This document shows positions 38,506 through 47,728 of a DNA stretch of 64,000 nt, one piece after another. The position numbers and the translations under genes were made by a program. The number at the start of each line of letters is the position of its first letter. Within the stretch, counting starts at the first letter, position 1. Below the pieces are notes generated by a model that was not told the origin of the DNA, searched no databases, and saw only the letters and a program-made list of their open reading frames with translations. Location: positions 3,224,001-3,288,000 of the forward strand of contig OZ252020.1 in assembly GCA_965247505.1 (NCBI GenBank). The letters are read 5' to 3'. Source of the stretch: CAIYRG01 sp965247505 (lineage in GTDB: Bacteria > Pseudomonadota > Alphaproteobacteria > Micropepsales > Micropepsaceae).

Positions 38506-39774
38506 GTGAAGGAATTATCACCCTCCTATCGTTTGAATATCATTCTTCTTCTCTGCTCATTGCAGGCGATTGCCTATATCGACCGGGTCAATTTCTCCGT
38601 CGTTGGGCCACAGCTGGTCGAAGCCGGCGTTTTCACAAATAGAGATCTCGGAATTCTTTTCGCCTGTTTCAGTTGGGCCTTCACTGGCTCTCTGCTTCTT
38701 GCGGGTCCCTTCACCGATTGGGTGCGGCCGCGCCGCTCATTGGCCCTCGGAATTGGAACCTGGTCGTTTGCAACTGGTCTGTGCGGCATAACGACGGCAT
38801 TTTGGCCGCTTGCGATATTGCGCGGATTTGTCGGTGTTGGGGAGTCCACCATGATCCCGGCCGGCTCGCGCGTTATCCGAGAGACCTTCGAGAAAAAACG
38901 GCGGACCTTTGTCGTTGGGACGTTTTTTGCCGGAAACAAGATTGGGGCTGTGATTGGATTTCCGTTGGCCTCCGCAATTTTCGTGATGTGGGGATGGCAG
39001 TGGGTATTCTTTATTACCGGTTCGCTCGGGATTTTTTGGTTAGCGTGGTGGATGAGCGTTTATCGTGCCGCGCCGCGTGACGCGGCCAGACAGGAAGGCA
39101 CGACCGAGGGTCAGGAAAAGATTCGCTGGGCCACCTTGCTTAAATATCGCACCACTTGGGGTCTCATTCTCGGCCAGGGTGGTTATCTTTACATCTATTA
39201 TTTGTTCATATTTTGGCTGCCCGGCTATCTGGTTCAGCAGCGCGATATGTCGGTCATGCAAACTGGTTTTGTGAGCATGCTGCCCTTCTTGGTCGGGACA
39301 GCTTGCGTCCTTCTGGGTGGCTGGGTAGCGGACCGCCTGATAGCGCGGGGCGGGCGGGTAACGCTTATACGCAAAGGCTTCGCTGTATCGGGGCTTCTGT
39401 GCGCCACGATATTTACGGTGGCCGGAGCATTTACGGAAGGAACGATTTTGGCTGTGACGCTTCTAACCTTAGCGGTCGCCGGATTCAGTTTCACGACCGC
39501 AGCGGCAAATTCGATTCCCCTTGATGTTGCGCCGCCACACATTGTCTCGTCGCTAGTGTCATTGCAGAATTTTGGCGGAAATGTTGGCGGTTCCTTCGCG
39601 CCTCTCGTGACGGGATTTCTAATTTCCGCTACGGGCGATTTTACGCTACCCCTGTTGGTTGCAGCCGGTGTTGCGCTGGTTTTTGGTTGCGGGTCCTACG
39701 CTTTTCTCGTGGGCAATCTTGATCGGGAATATCGTGAAAACCCGGCTGAGAAGCTCGCTGGGGCAAGTGCTTAA
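38506..39774 (+). CDS. MFS transporter, anion:cation symporter type
   Basis: 422 residues with about 12 membrane segments: 'AIAYIDRVNFSVVGPQL' (helix 1, typical of the ACS branch with its Asp-Arg pair), 'GPFTDWVRPRR' (loop 2-3) and 'GWVADRLIARGGRVTLIRKG' (loop 8-9). Members import organic anions such as phthalate, 4-hydroxyphenylacetate and hexuronates. It heads the plus-strand operon with three UbiD genes and lies 18 bp before the first. The start is GTG 38506 with AGGGGA upstream, rather than ATG 38470. Confidence 0.9.
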   Translation: MKELSPSYRLNIILLLCSLQAIAYIDRVNFSVVGPQLVEAGVFTNRDLGILFACFSWAFTGSLLLAGPFTDWVRPRRSLALGIGTWSFATGLCGITTAFWPLAILRGFVGVGESTMIPAGSRVIRETFEKKRRTFVVGTFFAGNKIGAVIGFPLASAIFVMWGWQWVFFITGSLGIFWLAWWMSVYRAAPRDAARQEGTTEGQEKIRWATLLKYRTTWGLILGQGGYLYIYYLFIFWLPGYLVQQRDMSVMQTGFVSMLPFLVGTACVLLGGWVADRLIARGGRVTLIRKGFAVSGLLCATIFTVAGAFTEGTILAVTLLTLAVAGFSFTTAAANSIPLDVAPPHIVSSLVSLQNFGGNVGGSFAPLVTGFLISATGDFTLPLLVAAGVALVFGCGSYAFLVGNLDREYRENPAEKLAGASA

Positions 39775-39792
39775 TATTGGAGATGGTTTGAG

Positions 39793-41319
39793 ATGAGTAT
39801 CGAACGCAAGCCAGCGACTTTTGGAGATCTGCGGGGCTGGATCAAAGCGCTACGAGAAGTGGGCGAGATCAACGAGATTGATGCCGAAGTCGATTGGAAT
39901 ATCGAGCTTGGAACAATCATGCGCTTGGCGCAGGGCGCGGGCGACGGTCCGGCGACGCTGTTCAACAACATCAAAGATTACAACAAGTCCGACAGCCGCT
40001 GCCGCCGCCTTTTTGGTCTGGGACTTTCGAACTACCGCCGCTTGAATCTAATGCTGGGTCTGCCGCTCGATACCCACCCGCGCGAGCTGGTGCGGCTGGG
40101 ACGGAATATTCTCAACGAACATGTCCCACCGAAGATTGTCGAAACAGGTCCGGTGAAGGAAAACATCCTCAAGGGTAAAGACGTCAATCTTTATGATTTT
40201 CCGGTACCGTTTTGGAACAGAGTCGATGGCGGGCGCTATATTTTGACTTTCGCTGGGTGCGTGACCAAAGACCCGGAAACTGAAGTGCCCAATGTTGGGG
40301 TCTATCGCGGCATGCTGGCCGACGAGAAGACGATCCCGATGCTGATGTGGCGCGCGCAGCATATCGGCCACCACTCCACGGCGTGGCAACAATCGGGTAA
40401 ACGCGAAATGCCGATTGCGTTTGTAATCGGCTGGGAACCCTCGCTTGGCTTTTGCGCGGGGCAACCCGTTCCAAAAGGTGTCAGCGAATATGGCGTGATG
40501 GGCGCCATTCGCGGTGCTCCGGTGGAACTCGTTAAATGCGAGACGGTCGATCTTTATGTTCCGGCCACAGCAGAAATCGTGATCGAAGCAATGCTAAGCC
40601 TAGAGCCGGAAGATTATGTGATGGAAGGCCCGTTTGCTGAATTCACCGGCTATGTCGCGGGCGACAAATCGCCTAAGCCTGCGGCGCGCGTGACCTGTAT
40701 CACCCATCGCAACGATCCGATTTTCCGTGGCACCATTGAGGGCTCGATGCCCGGGAGCTATTCGGAGAACGCTATTTGCAGCTCCATCATGCGCTCGGCC
40801 ACCGCTTGGAATGTGCTCGACCGCATCGGCGTGCCCGGCATAACCGATGTGTGGTGTCCACCTGTTCAAGCGGGGATCAATGTCAACATCCAGATGAACC
40901 AGACTTACCGAAATCAGGCCAAGCAAGCGGCGAACGCGTTGTGGGGCAGCTCGGCGGGCCATGTGCGCTACAAACATGTCACAATCGTTGACGACGACAT
41001 CGATATTCATGACTACGCCGCCGTCGACTGGGCGATTGCGCATCGCGTGAACGCGGGCGAGGACGACGTTATTATTATGCCCTCGACGTTCGGAATGGGA
41101 TTGGATCCATCGACCCGCCGTCGCGACCGCAATGCGACTTTGTTCGGGACCGGGAAATGGAACCGGGTGCTGATCGATGCGACGATCAATCTCGATTATG
41201 ATCCCGATCCGGATTTGGGCGGAGCGCGCTTCCCGCCGACGGTTTGGCCGAGCAAGGAAGACGAGGCGAGCGCCGATGCGCGGTGGGACGAGTTAGGTCT
41301 GCCGCCTCGCAAGAAATAG
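39793..41319 (+). CDS. UbiD-family decarboxylase (paralogue 3)
   Basis: 508 residues. prFMN-dependent (de)carboxylase with the conserved Arg in 'NVGVYRGM' (R172) and the paired Glu residues in 'MEGPFAEFTGY' (E278 and E283), so the catalytic triad is present. The core motif 'CAGQPVPKGVSEYGVMGAIRGAPVELVKCET' is standard. It lies 18 bp after an MFS transporter gene and is followed by a [2Fe-2S]-domain fragment and an amidohydrolase. It probably decarboxylates the acid that the transporter imports. Confidence 0.93.
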   Translation: MSIERKPATFGDLRGWIKALREVGEINEIDAEVDWNIELGTIMRLAQGAGDGPATLFNNIKDYNKSDSRCRRLFGLGLSNYRRLNLMLGLPLDTHPRELVRLGRNILNEHVPPKIVETGPVKENILKGKDVNLYDFPVPFWNRVDGGRYILTFAGCVTKDPETEVPNVGVYRGMLADEKTIPMLMWRAQHIGHHSTAWQQSGKREMPIAFVIGWEPSLGFCAGQPVPKGVSEYGVMGAIRGAPVELVKCETVDLYVPATAEIVIEAMLSLEPEDYVMEGPFAEFTGYVAGDKSPKPAARVTCITHRNDPIFRGTIEGSMPGSYSENAICSSIMRSATAWNVLDRIGVPGITDVWCPPVQAGINVNIQMNQTYRNQAKQAANALWGSSAGHVRYKHVTIVDDDIDIHDYAAVDWAIAHRVNAGEDDVIIMPSTFGMGLDPSTRRRDRNATLFGTGKWNRVLIDATINLDYDPDPDLGGARFPPTVWPSKEDEASADARWDELGLPPRKK

Positions 41320-41326
41320 ATGAGGG

Positions 41327-41578
41327 TTGGCCGAATATTCAGCCGGGGCAGATGGAACGCTAAATGCCTTGCAGGAGACTTTTCGTGAACACCACGCGCT
41401 ACAATGCGGCCCTTGCACACCAGGTCTTTTGATGTCGCTCACCGATCTTTTGAAGCGCTACCCCAACCCGGCGCGAGAAGAAGTGGTGAATGTGGTCGGC
41501 GGACATTTGTGCCGCTGCACGGGTTACACAAACATTATCGATGCTGCTATGGACGCTATAAATAGCGTGGGCCGATAA
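41327..41578 (+). pseudogene. [2Fe-2S]-binding domain fragment of a CoxS-type subunit
   Basis: About 83 codons matching only the C-terminal half of molybdenum-hydroxylase small subunits: 'LNALQETFREHHALQCGPCTPGLLM' and 'VVGGHLCRCTGYTNIIDA', with four cysteines for one [2Fe-2S] cluster. The N-terminal plant-ferredoxin-like half, holding the second cluster, is missing, and the codons before 41327 do not continue it. It is either a remnant of a lost CoxSML locus or a free-standing cluster domain. It lies 7 bp after a UbiD gene and 9 bp before an amidohydrolase gene, within one operon. Confidence 0.7.
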
Positions 41579-41587
41579 GGGAGATCG

Positions 41588-42988
41588 ATGACTGAGAACG
41601 CCGATTTTTTGGTGAAGGACATTGATTGGCTCGTAACGGTCGATCCGGAGCGACGAATCATTCGCGATGCTGCTATTGCGGTGGCGGATGGTAAAATCGC
41701 GGCAATCGGCAAGAGCGCGGAGCTCAGTAACATCTTTTCGGCGTCTCATGAAGTCAGCGGGCGCCAAATGGTCGTCACGCCCGGTTTTATAGATTGCCAT
41801 TTGCACTCCTCATTTCATCTCTCCCGGGGCTTGGCGGATGAAGCGAACGCGCAGTCTTTTCTCTTTGAGCGCATGTATCCCTATGAAGCGGCGTTAGAGG
41901 GGGAAGACGTTGAGGTCTCCGCAACATTGGCGGCCTCCGAGCTCTTGCGCCATGGCGTGACCTGTTTTGTCGATCCCGGAAATTATCATCCCGATTCTTG
42001 CGTCAAAGGGGTGATGTCTACCGGTATTCGGATGTTCGTTTCGCGCTCGTCTTTCGATTTGACGGCATCGGTTATGGGCGTTTTGCCGGAGCGCATGATC
42101 GAGAACACCGAGACGGCTTTGGAACATGCAGGCGAAGTGCTCGCGAAATATGCGCAGAGCGACAATCCGCGCCTTGCCGCAACCGCGTCTTTCCGGGGCC
42201 TAAACAACGCAACCGACGCGCTGATCCTCGGCCTAAAAGATCTTGCCGATAAATATGAGACTTTGCTGCAGACTCATGCCTGCTTTTCTTCTTCGACGCA
42301 TGATGCCTCGATCGCCCGTTGCGGCTTGGCCGAGATTGAGCGTTTGGAATCACTCGGAGTGTTGGACGAGCGCATGTTGATCGTCCATGCGGGTTGGTTG
42401 GAGCCACACGAAATTGAAATTCTTGCGCGCCGTAAGCCGTCCCTTGTCGGTGCGCCAAGTTCGAGCCTACACAATGGCTATGGCAATTTCGTGATGGGAA
42501 AGCTTCCCGAACTTATGGCTCTTGGCGTCAATGTCGCCTTGGGCTCGGACCATGCCAGCTCGGGTATTGTCGATATGGTGCAAGAAATGCGCGGCATATG
42601 TTGCGGTTACAAAGAAGCGCGCATCAATCCGCGCGTCATGCCACCGGAAACGGGACTGGAAATGGCTACAATCAACGGCGCGAAAGCAACGCCCTGGGCC
42701 GATCGCATCGGGAGCTTTGAGATCGGCAAAGACGCCGACTTTGTGATGTTCGATACCAGGCGTCCGGAATGGCAGCCGCTCATCAATCCGATTTCCAACC
42801 TCGTCTACTCTGCGACAGGCGATTCCGTACGCCATGTATTCGTTGCAGGCGAACAGGTGGTGCGCGACGGGCGATTGACACGCATTGACGAGGGGGCGCT
42901 CTATGACGCGATCCCCAAGGCGGTGGCGCGGTTCTCCAAGCGATTGGAGATGGACAAGATGGTTCAACTAAAATGGCCGGTCAGTTGA
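41588..42988 (+). CDS. Amidohydrolase (ATZ/TRZ, deaminase-like)
   Basis: 466 residues. Metal-dependent hydrolase of the subgroup with 5-methylthioadenosine/SAH deaminase, atrazine chlorohydrolase and cytosine deaminase relatives. Metal ligands: 'DCHLHSSFH' (HxH), 'LLQTHACFS', 'LIVHAGWLE' and 'ALGSDHASSG' (Asp). A small flanking beta domain (N-terminal ~55 and C-terminal ~60 residues) surrounds the barrel. It may hydrolyse a C-N bond or deaminate a heterocycle in the pathway. It overlaps the next gene by 16 bp, so translation is probably coupled. Confidence 0.88.
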   Translation: MTENADFLVKDIDWLVTVDPERRIIRDAAIAVADGKIAAIGKSAELSNIFSASHEVSGRQMVVTPGFIDCHLHSSFHLSRGLADEANAQSFLFERMYPYEAALEGEDVEVSATLAASELLRHGVTCFVDPGNYHPDSCVKGVMSTGIRMFVSRSSFDLTASVMGVLPERMIENTETALEHAGEVLAKYAQSDNPRLAATASFRGLNNATDALILGLKDLADKYETLLQTHACFSSSTHDASIARCGLAEIERLESLGVLDERMLIVHAGWLEPHEIEILARRKPSLVGAPSSSLHNGYGNFVMGKLPELMALGVNVALGSDHASSGIVDMVQEMRGICCGYKEARINPRVMPPETGLEMATINGAKATPWADRIGSFEIGKDADFVMFDTRRPEWQPLINPISNLVYSATGDSVRHVFVAGEQVVRDGRLTRIDEGALYDAIPKAVARFSKRLEMDKMVQLKWPVS

Positions 42989-43884
42989 GCAATATTTCAG
43001 AAGAGATTTTCGAGATTAATTCCGATGACGGCGCTCCGTTCAAAATCCGCCGCGCCGGCAATCCAAAAGGCGTTCGTCTTTTCCTAAGCCATGGAAACGG
43101 GTTTGCCATCGATGGGTACCGCGTTTTCTGGGAACCGTTGCTTGCAGACTTCGATGTCATTTTGTTCGATATGCGCAATCATGGCCGCAATGATCCTGTC
43201 GGTGCAGACAGGCATAACTATTTTCAGATGGCCCGCGATTTGGGCACCCTATTTCATGAAATCAACGCGCGTTTGGGTAAGAAGAAGAACGTGGGTGTTT
43301 TTCACTCGATGTCCGCGCGCGCGGCTATGAAACATGCGGTGCAAATGGAATGGCTGTGGGACGCGCTGGTTCTTTTCGACCCGCCCAATGTGCCGCCTCC
43401 CGGGCATACGCATTGCGAGCCCATGCGGAATTTTGAGCTCAAACTATCGCAATGGGCTGTAAACCGTGAACAAAGCTTTGCTTCGCCAAGTGACCTTCGT
43501 GATTTCTGGGAAGCCAACCGCGCACAGGAGAAGTGGCATAGCCAAGCGTGGGACGATATGGCAAATGCTGTACTTCGCGCTGACGGCAAGGGCGGATATA
43601 TGCTGAGTTGCCGGCGAGAATTGGAAGCCTCGATTTACCTGGCGGCGTTGACGATGGATTTGTGGCCGCCAGCGAGCGCCTATGGCGGGCCGGTGAAATT
43701 GATTAGTGCCGATCCAGACAATAAAGACGGCCCGCCGACCGGTGCTGCAAATCGCGCTCTCGCGACGGAAGGTGGGTACGAGTATGAAGCGATCGCGGAA
43801 ACTGGACATTTGCTTCAGATCGAACGCCCAGATGCTTGCCGCGAAGCGTTGCTTTCCTTTCTGCGCAAACTGGCTCTGGCATAA
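42973..43884 (+). CDS. Alpha/beta hydrolase
   Basis: 303 residues, alpha/beta hydrolase fold. Seen: 'LSHGNGFAIDGYRVFW' (oxyanion-hole HG), 'FDMRNHGRND', the nucleophile elbow 'GVFHSMSARAAM' (Ser in H-S-M-S, a slightly unusual elbow), and the catalytic His near the end, 'ETGHLLQIERPDAC'. It could hydrolyse an ester, lactone, CoA thioester or ring-cleavage product. It overlaps the amidohydrolase gene and precedes a UbiD gene by 47 bp. Confidence 0.87.
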   Translation: MAGQLSNISEEIFEINSDDGAPFKIRRAGNPKGVRLFLSHGNGFAIDGYRVFWEPLLADFDVILFDMRNHGRNDPVGADRHNYFQMARDLGTLFHEINARLGKKKNVGVFHSMSARAAMKHAVQMEWLWDALVLFDPPNVPPPGHTHCEPMRNFELKLSQWAVNREQSFASPSDLRDFWEANRAQEKWHSQAWDDMANAVLRADGKGGYMLSCRRELEASIYLAALTMDLWPPASAYGGPVKLISADPDNKDGPPTGAANRALATEGGYEYEAIAETGHLLQIERPDACREALLSFLRKLALA

Positions 43885-43931
43885 GACGGTCATACGCGTG
43901 ACAATTCGGAATTCACAGGGAGCAAGTTGAA

Positions 43932-45575
43932 TTGGGTAAAGAAAGCAAGGCACCGGCGCGGACCTATCCGGACCTTCATGACCATGTGCGGGCATTAGAA
44001 AAAGCGGGCCATTTAATCCGTGTGGACCGTGCCATCAACAAGGACACCGAGATGCACCCCTTGGTGCGCTGGCAGTTTCGCGGCGGATTTGAGGAGAAAG
44101 ACCGCAAGGCGTTTCTTTTCACCAATGTGATCGACAGCAAGGGTAAGAAATTCGATATCCCCGTTATTATCGGCGCGCTTGCCGCAAACCGAGATATCTA
44201 TCGTATCGGACTAGGTTGCGAATTTGACGAAATCGAGCAGCGCTGGTTGCGCGCGATGGCCTCTCCGATCAAACCAAAACTCGTTGAAGACGCGCCATGC
44301 CATGAAATTGTCATCGAAGGTGACGATCTGGACAAGGAAGGCAATGGGCTAGACGGTATCCCGGTGCCAATCTCAACGCCAGGTTGGGACAATGCTCCGT
44401 ATACGACGCTTTCTCAGTACATCACTAAGGACCCTGAGACGGGCGTCCAGAATATGGGCAATTATCGCGGCCAGGTGAAAACGCGGCGGCGGCTGGGGAT
44501 GAACCCGTCCCTGGAACTTCGCCCTGGGATTTACACGCACTGGCTTAAATACAAAAAGATGGGCAAGAAAATGCCGGCGGCGGTTGTATTGGGGGCGCCG
44601 CCAGTGGTGACATTCGTTTCGACGCAAAAGCTTCCCGAAACGCTGGACGAGCTTGATGTCGCCGGCGGTTTGGTCGAGGCGCCGCTCAATGTGGTCAAAG
44701 GTGTCACCGTTGATCTTCTTATCCCTGCAGAAGCAGAAATCGTCATCGAAGGCTATATCGATACCGAATGGCTGGAGCCCGAGGCACCATTTGGCGAATC
44801 GCACGGCCATGTAAACTTGCAGGAATATAATGCGTTCATGGACGTGACCGCGATTACCCGCCGCAAGAACGCGATTCTCACCTCCATCATTTCCCAAGTC
44901 ACGCCAAGTGAATCCTCGTTGATTAAACTCATTTTCATGGAGCCGATGCTTCTAAAGTCGCTTCGCGATCTCGGGTTAAAATGCGTGAAGCGTGTCTCGC
45001 TTCATGAACCGCTAACCAACATCCGCAGGGTTGTGGTTCTACACATGGAGAAGAATTCGCAGCGCGTTGAGGTGTGGCGAGCGATGTATGCGCTCATCGC
45101 GCAACATCGAGCACTTGGTAAATATGTTATCGCCGTCGATGAAGATATCGATCCGAAAGACATGGATGCAGTGTGGTGGGCATTATCCTATCGCTGTAAT
45201 CCGGCCATCGATATGGAAGTAATAAAGCACCGCGATCAAGGTCACGGTCCGCGCAGTCAGCGTAATGGCGGTGAGGACGCTTCGGTGCTTTTCGATGCCA
45301 CCTTGAAGGAGCCATTTCCGCCGATTTCTCTGCCCAAGCGCGAATTTATGGAAAACGCAAAGAAGATTTGGGAAGAACTCGGTCTGCCCCCACTTAAGCC
45401 TCAGTCACCCTGGTTTGGGACATCGCTCGGCGAGTGGGATGAGAGCTTTGATGTGATGGCGGAGAGGGCGGTAAAAAGCGAGTATTGGACGACAGGTGAT
45501 ATCATTGCACAAAAGCGCCGCAATGATGTCGAGATGAATACGGAGTTGCGAACGCTTAAGAAGGACAAGAAGTAG
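43932..45575 (+). CDS. UbiD-family decarboxylase (paralogue 4)
   Basis: 547 residues, the longest of the five. Conserved Arg in 'NMGNYRGQ' (R179); Glu pair in 'PEAPFGESHGH' (E284 and E289). It is most like paralogue 1 (189-1790): both share 'HPLVRWQFRGG'-type and 'RKAF.F.NV' segments near the N-terminus, so they arose from one duplication or act on similar substrates. The start is TTG 43932 with GGGAG nine bases upstream. It ends in a lysine-rich tail. Confidence 0.92.
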   Translation: MGKESKAPARTYPDLHDHVRALEKAGHLIRVDRAINKDTEMHPLVRWQFRGGFEEKDRKAFLFTNVIDSKGKKFDIPVIIGALAANRDIYRIGLGCEFDEIEQRWLRAMASPIKPKLVEDAPCHEIVIEGDDLDKEGNGLDGIPVPISTPGWDNAPYTTLSQYITKDPETGVQNMGNYRGQVKTRRRLGMNPSLELRPGIYTHWLKYKKMGKKMPAAVVLGAPPVVTFVSTQKLPETLDELDVAGGLVEAPLNVVKGVTVDLLIPAEAEIVIEGYIDTEWLEPEAPFGESHGHVNLQEYNAFMDVTAITRRKNAILTSIISQVTPSESSLIKLIFMEPMLLKSLRDLGLKCVKRVSLHEPLTNIRRVVVLHMEKNSQRVEVWRAMYALIAQHRALGKYVIAVDEDIDPKDMDAVWWALSYRCNPAIDMEVIKHRDQGHGPRSQRNGGEDASVLFDATLKEPFPPISLPKREFMENAKKIWEELGLPPLKPQSPWFGTSLGEWDESFDVMAERAVKSEYWTTGDIIAQKRRNDVEMNTELRTLKKDKK

Positions 45576-45659
45576 CGTCCTCAAGGTAACGGCGATAGCT
45601 AACGAACGAGCCACGGGTATACACGCAGAATTCACACCAAATATGAGGATAAGCTATAA

Positions 45660-47144
45660 ATGAGAATGGCGCCGCAAGGACTCTTGCCGGGTAACATTAC
45701 GGGCTATGAGGATTTCCGAGGCTTCCTTTCCATTGCAGAGGATCGAGGCTATCTGCGACGCGTGACAAAAAGCGTAGATCGCAGCTGGGAGCCAGCGTGT
45801 CTTGCGAAATGGATGTTTCAAGCGCTTCCCAACGATGATCGTTTTGGCTTGTTGTTCGAAAACGTTGAAGGTTGCGATTTTCCATTGGTAATAGGAGCGA
45901 TTGGAGCCTCTACGCACAGCTATGCCCTGGCGCTCAACGTAGCCCTTGAGGAAATCATTGATCTATGGGAAGATGCCTTGCTTAACCAAATACCTCCCAC
46001 GGTAGTTGAGCAAGCACCATGTCAGGAAATAGTACGGATCGGTGATGAGGTAAGACTTAGTGATTTGCCGATTCCGACCTGGACTCCGGGCAAAGATGTC
46101 GGGCCATATATCACAACGACAACGCTGACCCGCCACGCTGAAACTGGGGCGCAAAATCAAGGTGTGTATCGCACTATGGTGCGCGATGATCGTCATGTCG
46201 TTGCCAATCTGAACCCGGGCAGACAGGGCTATATGCAGTGTTGCTCCCATTTTGATCGAGGGCAGCCAGCACCTATCGCATGGGTAATCGGCGCACACCC
46301 CGCCGTACAAGTATCTTCTGTTGCCAACATGCCTTATGGCGCTGAGGAGATTAATGTCGCTGGCGGTCTCAACCGAAAGTCCATTGAAGTAATTAAATGC
46401 AAGACACACGATATTCTTGTCCCAGCGAATGCCGAAATCATTATTGAAGGCATGGTGTTGCCGGGCGAATACGATAACGAGGGACCGTTTGGCGAATTTG
46501 CCGGTTATATGAGCCCAATTTCCAAAAAACCCGTAGTACAAATAACAGCAATAACGCACCGGAAAGATGCAATTTACTGCGGATATTCGAGCCAGATGCC
46601 GCCCAGCGAGAGCACGGTGCTCCAAAGTCTGAGTAACTCTGGTGTTCTATACAAAACGCTTCGGCATGATCACGGGGAACCGGACGTCAAAGACGTTCAC
46701 ATAGATCTTACCTTTGGTGGGTTGCTTGCACACTGCATTGTGGCTGTCAAATGCAAACTACCGGGTGAGGCTAAGCGAATTGGGCGCCTTATTGCCGATT
46801 CGACACCATTAAAGCGAGTAACGATGGTCGACGAGTATGTTGATATTCGCGATCCACTCCATGTTGAATGGGCGATGAATGCCCATTACAACCCAGCCCG
46901 CGACACGATAATTATCGATGACGTTTATTTTCCCATGCACATGGATCCCTCTGTCCGAGTCGACAACCTAGCCAGCGAGTTGGGTAGCAAGGTCGTGATC
47001 GATGCAACACGGACTGTTGATGCGGGTGAGCTTTCATTGCCGCCAAAGGAAATGATGATGAAGGCACTCGACGTCTGGAAAGAAGTCGGCCTGCCAGATT
47101 TCGAGATTCCGAAGCGAGCGGCTTCACGAATCGAGCGATCATAA
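45660..47144 (+). CDS. UbiD-family decarboxylase (paralogue 5)
   Basis: 494 residues. Conserved Arg in 'NQGVYRTM' (R171) and Glu pair in 'NEGPFGEFAGY' (E274 and E279). The core 'VSSVANMPYGAEEINVAGGLNRKSIEVIKCKT' is standard. Its codon use looks less GC-rich than that of paralogues 3 and 4, which may point to separate acquisition. Last gene of the plus-strand operon; a hairpin that could act as a terminator follows at 47172-47191. Confidence 0.92.
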   Translation: MRMAPQGLLPGNITGYEDFRGFLSIAEDRGYLRRVTKSVDRSWEPACLAKWMFQALPNDDRFGLLFENVEGCDFPLVIGAIGASTHSYALALNVALEEIIDLWEDALLNQIPPTVVEQAPCQEIVRIGDEVRLSDLPIPTWTPGKDVGPYITTTTLTRHAETGAQNQGVYRTMVRDDRHVVANLNPGRQGYMQCCSHFDRGQPAPIAWVIGAHPAVQVSSVANMPYGAEEINVAGGLNRKSIEVIKCKTHDILVPANAEIIIEGMVLPGEYDNEGPFGEFAGYMSPISKKPVVQITAITHRKDAIYCGYSSQMPPSESTVLQSLSNSGVLYKTLRHDHGEPDVKDVHIDLTFGGLLAHCIVAVKCKLPGEAKRIGRLIADSTPLKRVTMVDEYVDIRDPLHVEWAMNAHYNPARDTIIIDDVYFPMHMDPSVRVDNLASELGSKVVIDATRTVDAGELSLPPKEMMMKALDVWKEVGLPDFEIPKRAASRIERS

Positions 47145-47171
47145 TCCGCAATGATTCGACAAGGGACGTGT

Positions 47172-47191
47172 TTTTCCTGGTCCTAGGAAAA
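47172..47191. terminator. Bidirectional terminator-like hairpin
   Basis: TTTTCCT and AGGAAAA form a 7-bp stem with a 6-nt loop between the convergent UbiD (ends 47144) and CoxS-type (ends 47234) genes. Reading on the plus strand, TAGTTGTATTTT follows. A second small stem, AGGCAG/CTGCCT (47218-47235), overlaps the CoxS stop. Confidence 0.4.
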
Positions 47192-47233
47192 TAGTTGTAT
47201 TTTGGTTGGTGGCCGGCAGGCAGATACTTCTGC

Positions 47234-47728
47234 CTACTCCTTTGACTGTTTCGCAACGTCCAGAATCGCCTGGACCATACCGGTGTAGCCGGTGCATCGG
47301 CAGATATGCCCACTCAGCATGTCCCGGACTTCTTCCTCGCTCGGGTCGGAGTGCTGCTCGAGGAACTCCGTCGCCGAAATCAATATTCCAGTCGTGCAAT
47401 AGCCGCATTGCAGAGCATGGCGACGCTTGAATGCGCTCTGCAACTCGCTCAATTCGCCATCCGCATTGGCCAGCCCCTCTACTGTCACGACATCCTTGCC
47501 CTCTACTTGCACGGCATACATCATGCAGCTGCGCGCCAACTTGCCCGCAACTTTTATCGTACAGCAGCCGCAAACGCCGTGTTCGCAACCGACATGCACG
47601 CCCGTCAAACCGATCTCATTGCGCAGAAAATCGCTCAGCAACATACGCGGCTCGGCATAACCGCTGGCCGGTGAACCGTTCAATATGAAGGAAACGAGAT
47701 GTTTCTGATCCTGTTTAAGCAGCGGCAT
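47234..47728 (-). CDS. Molybdenum hydroxylase small subunit, 2x[2Fe-2S] (CoxS type)
   Basis: 164 residues, normal length. N-terminal plant-type ferredoxin domain with 'GVHVGCEHGVCGCCTIKVAGKLARSC' cysteines; C-terminal helical domain with 'CGYCTTGILI' and 'GHICRCTGYTGMV'. It carries electrons between the molybdenum centre and FAD. The start is ATG 47728, overlapping the medium-subunit gene by 14 bp; the frame extends further upstream but that would be inside the neighbour. Third gene of the operon L-M-S on the minus strand. Confidence 0.95.
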   Translation of the reverse strand: MPLLKQDQKHLVSFILNGSPASGYAEPRMLLSDFLRNEIGLTGVHVGCEHGVCGCCTIKVAGKLARSCMMYAVQVEGKDVVTVEGLANADGELSELQSAFKRRHALQCGYCTTGILISATEFLEQHSDPSEEEVRDMLSGHICRCTGYTGMVQAILDVAKQSKE

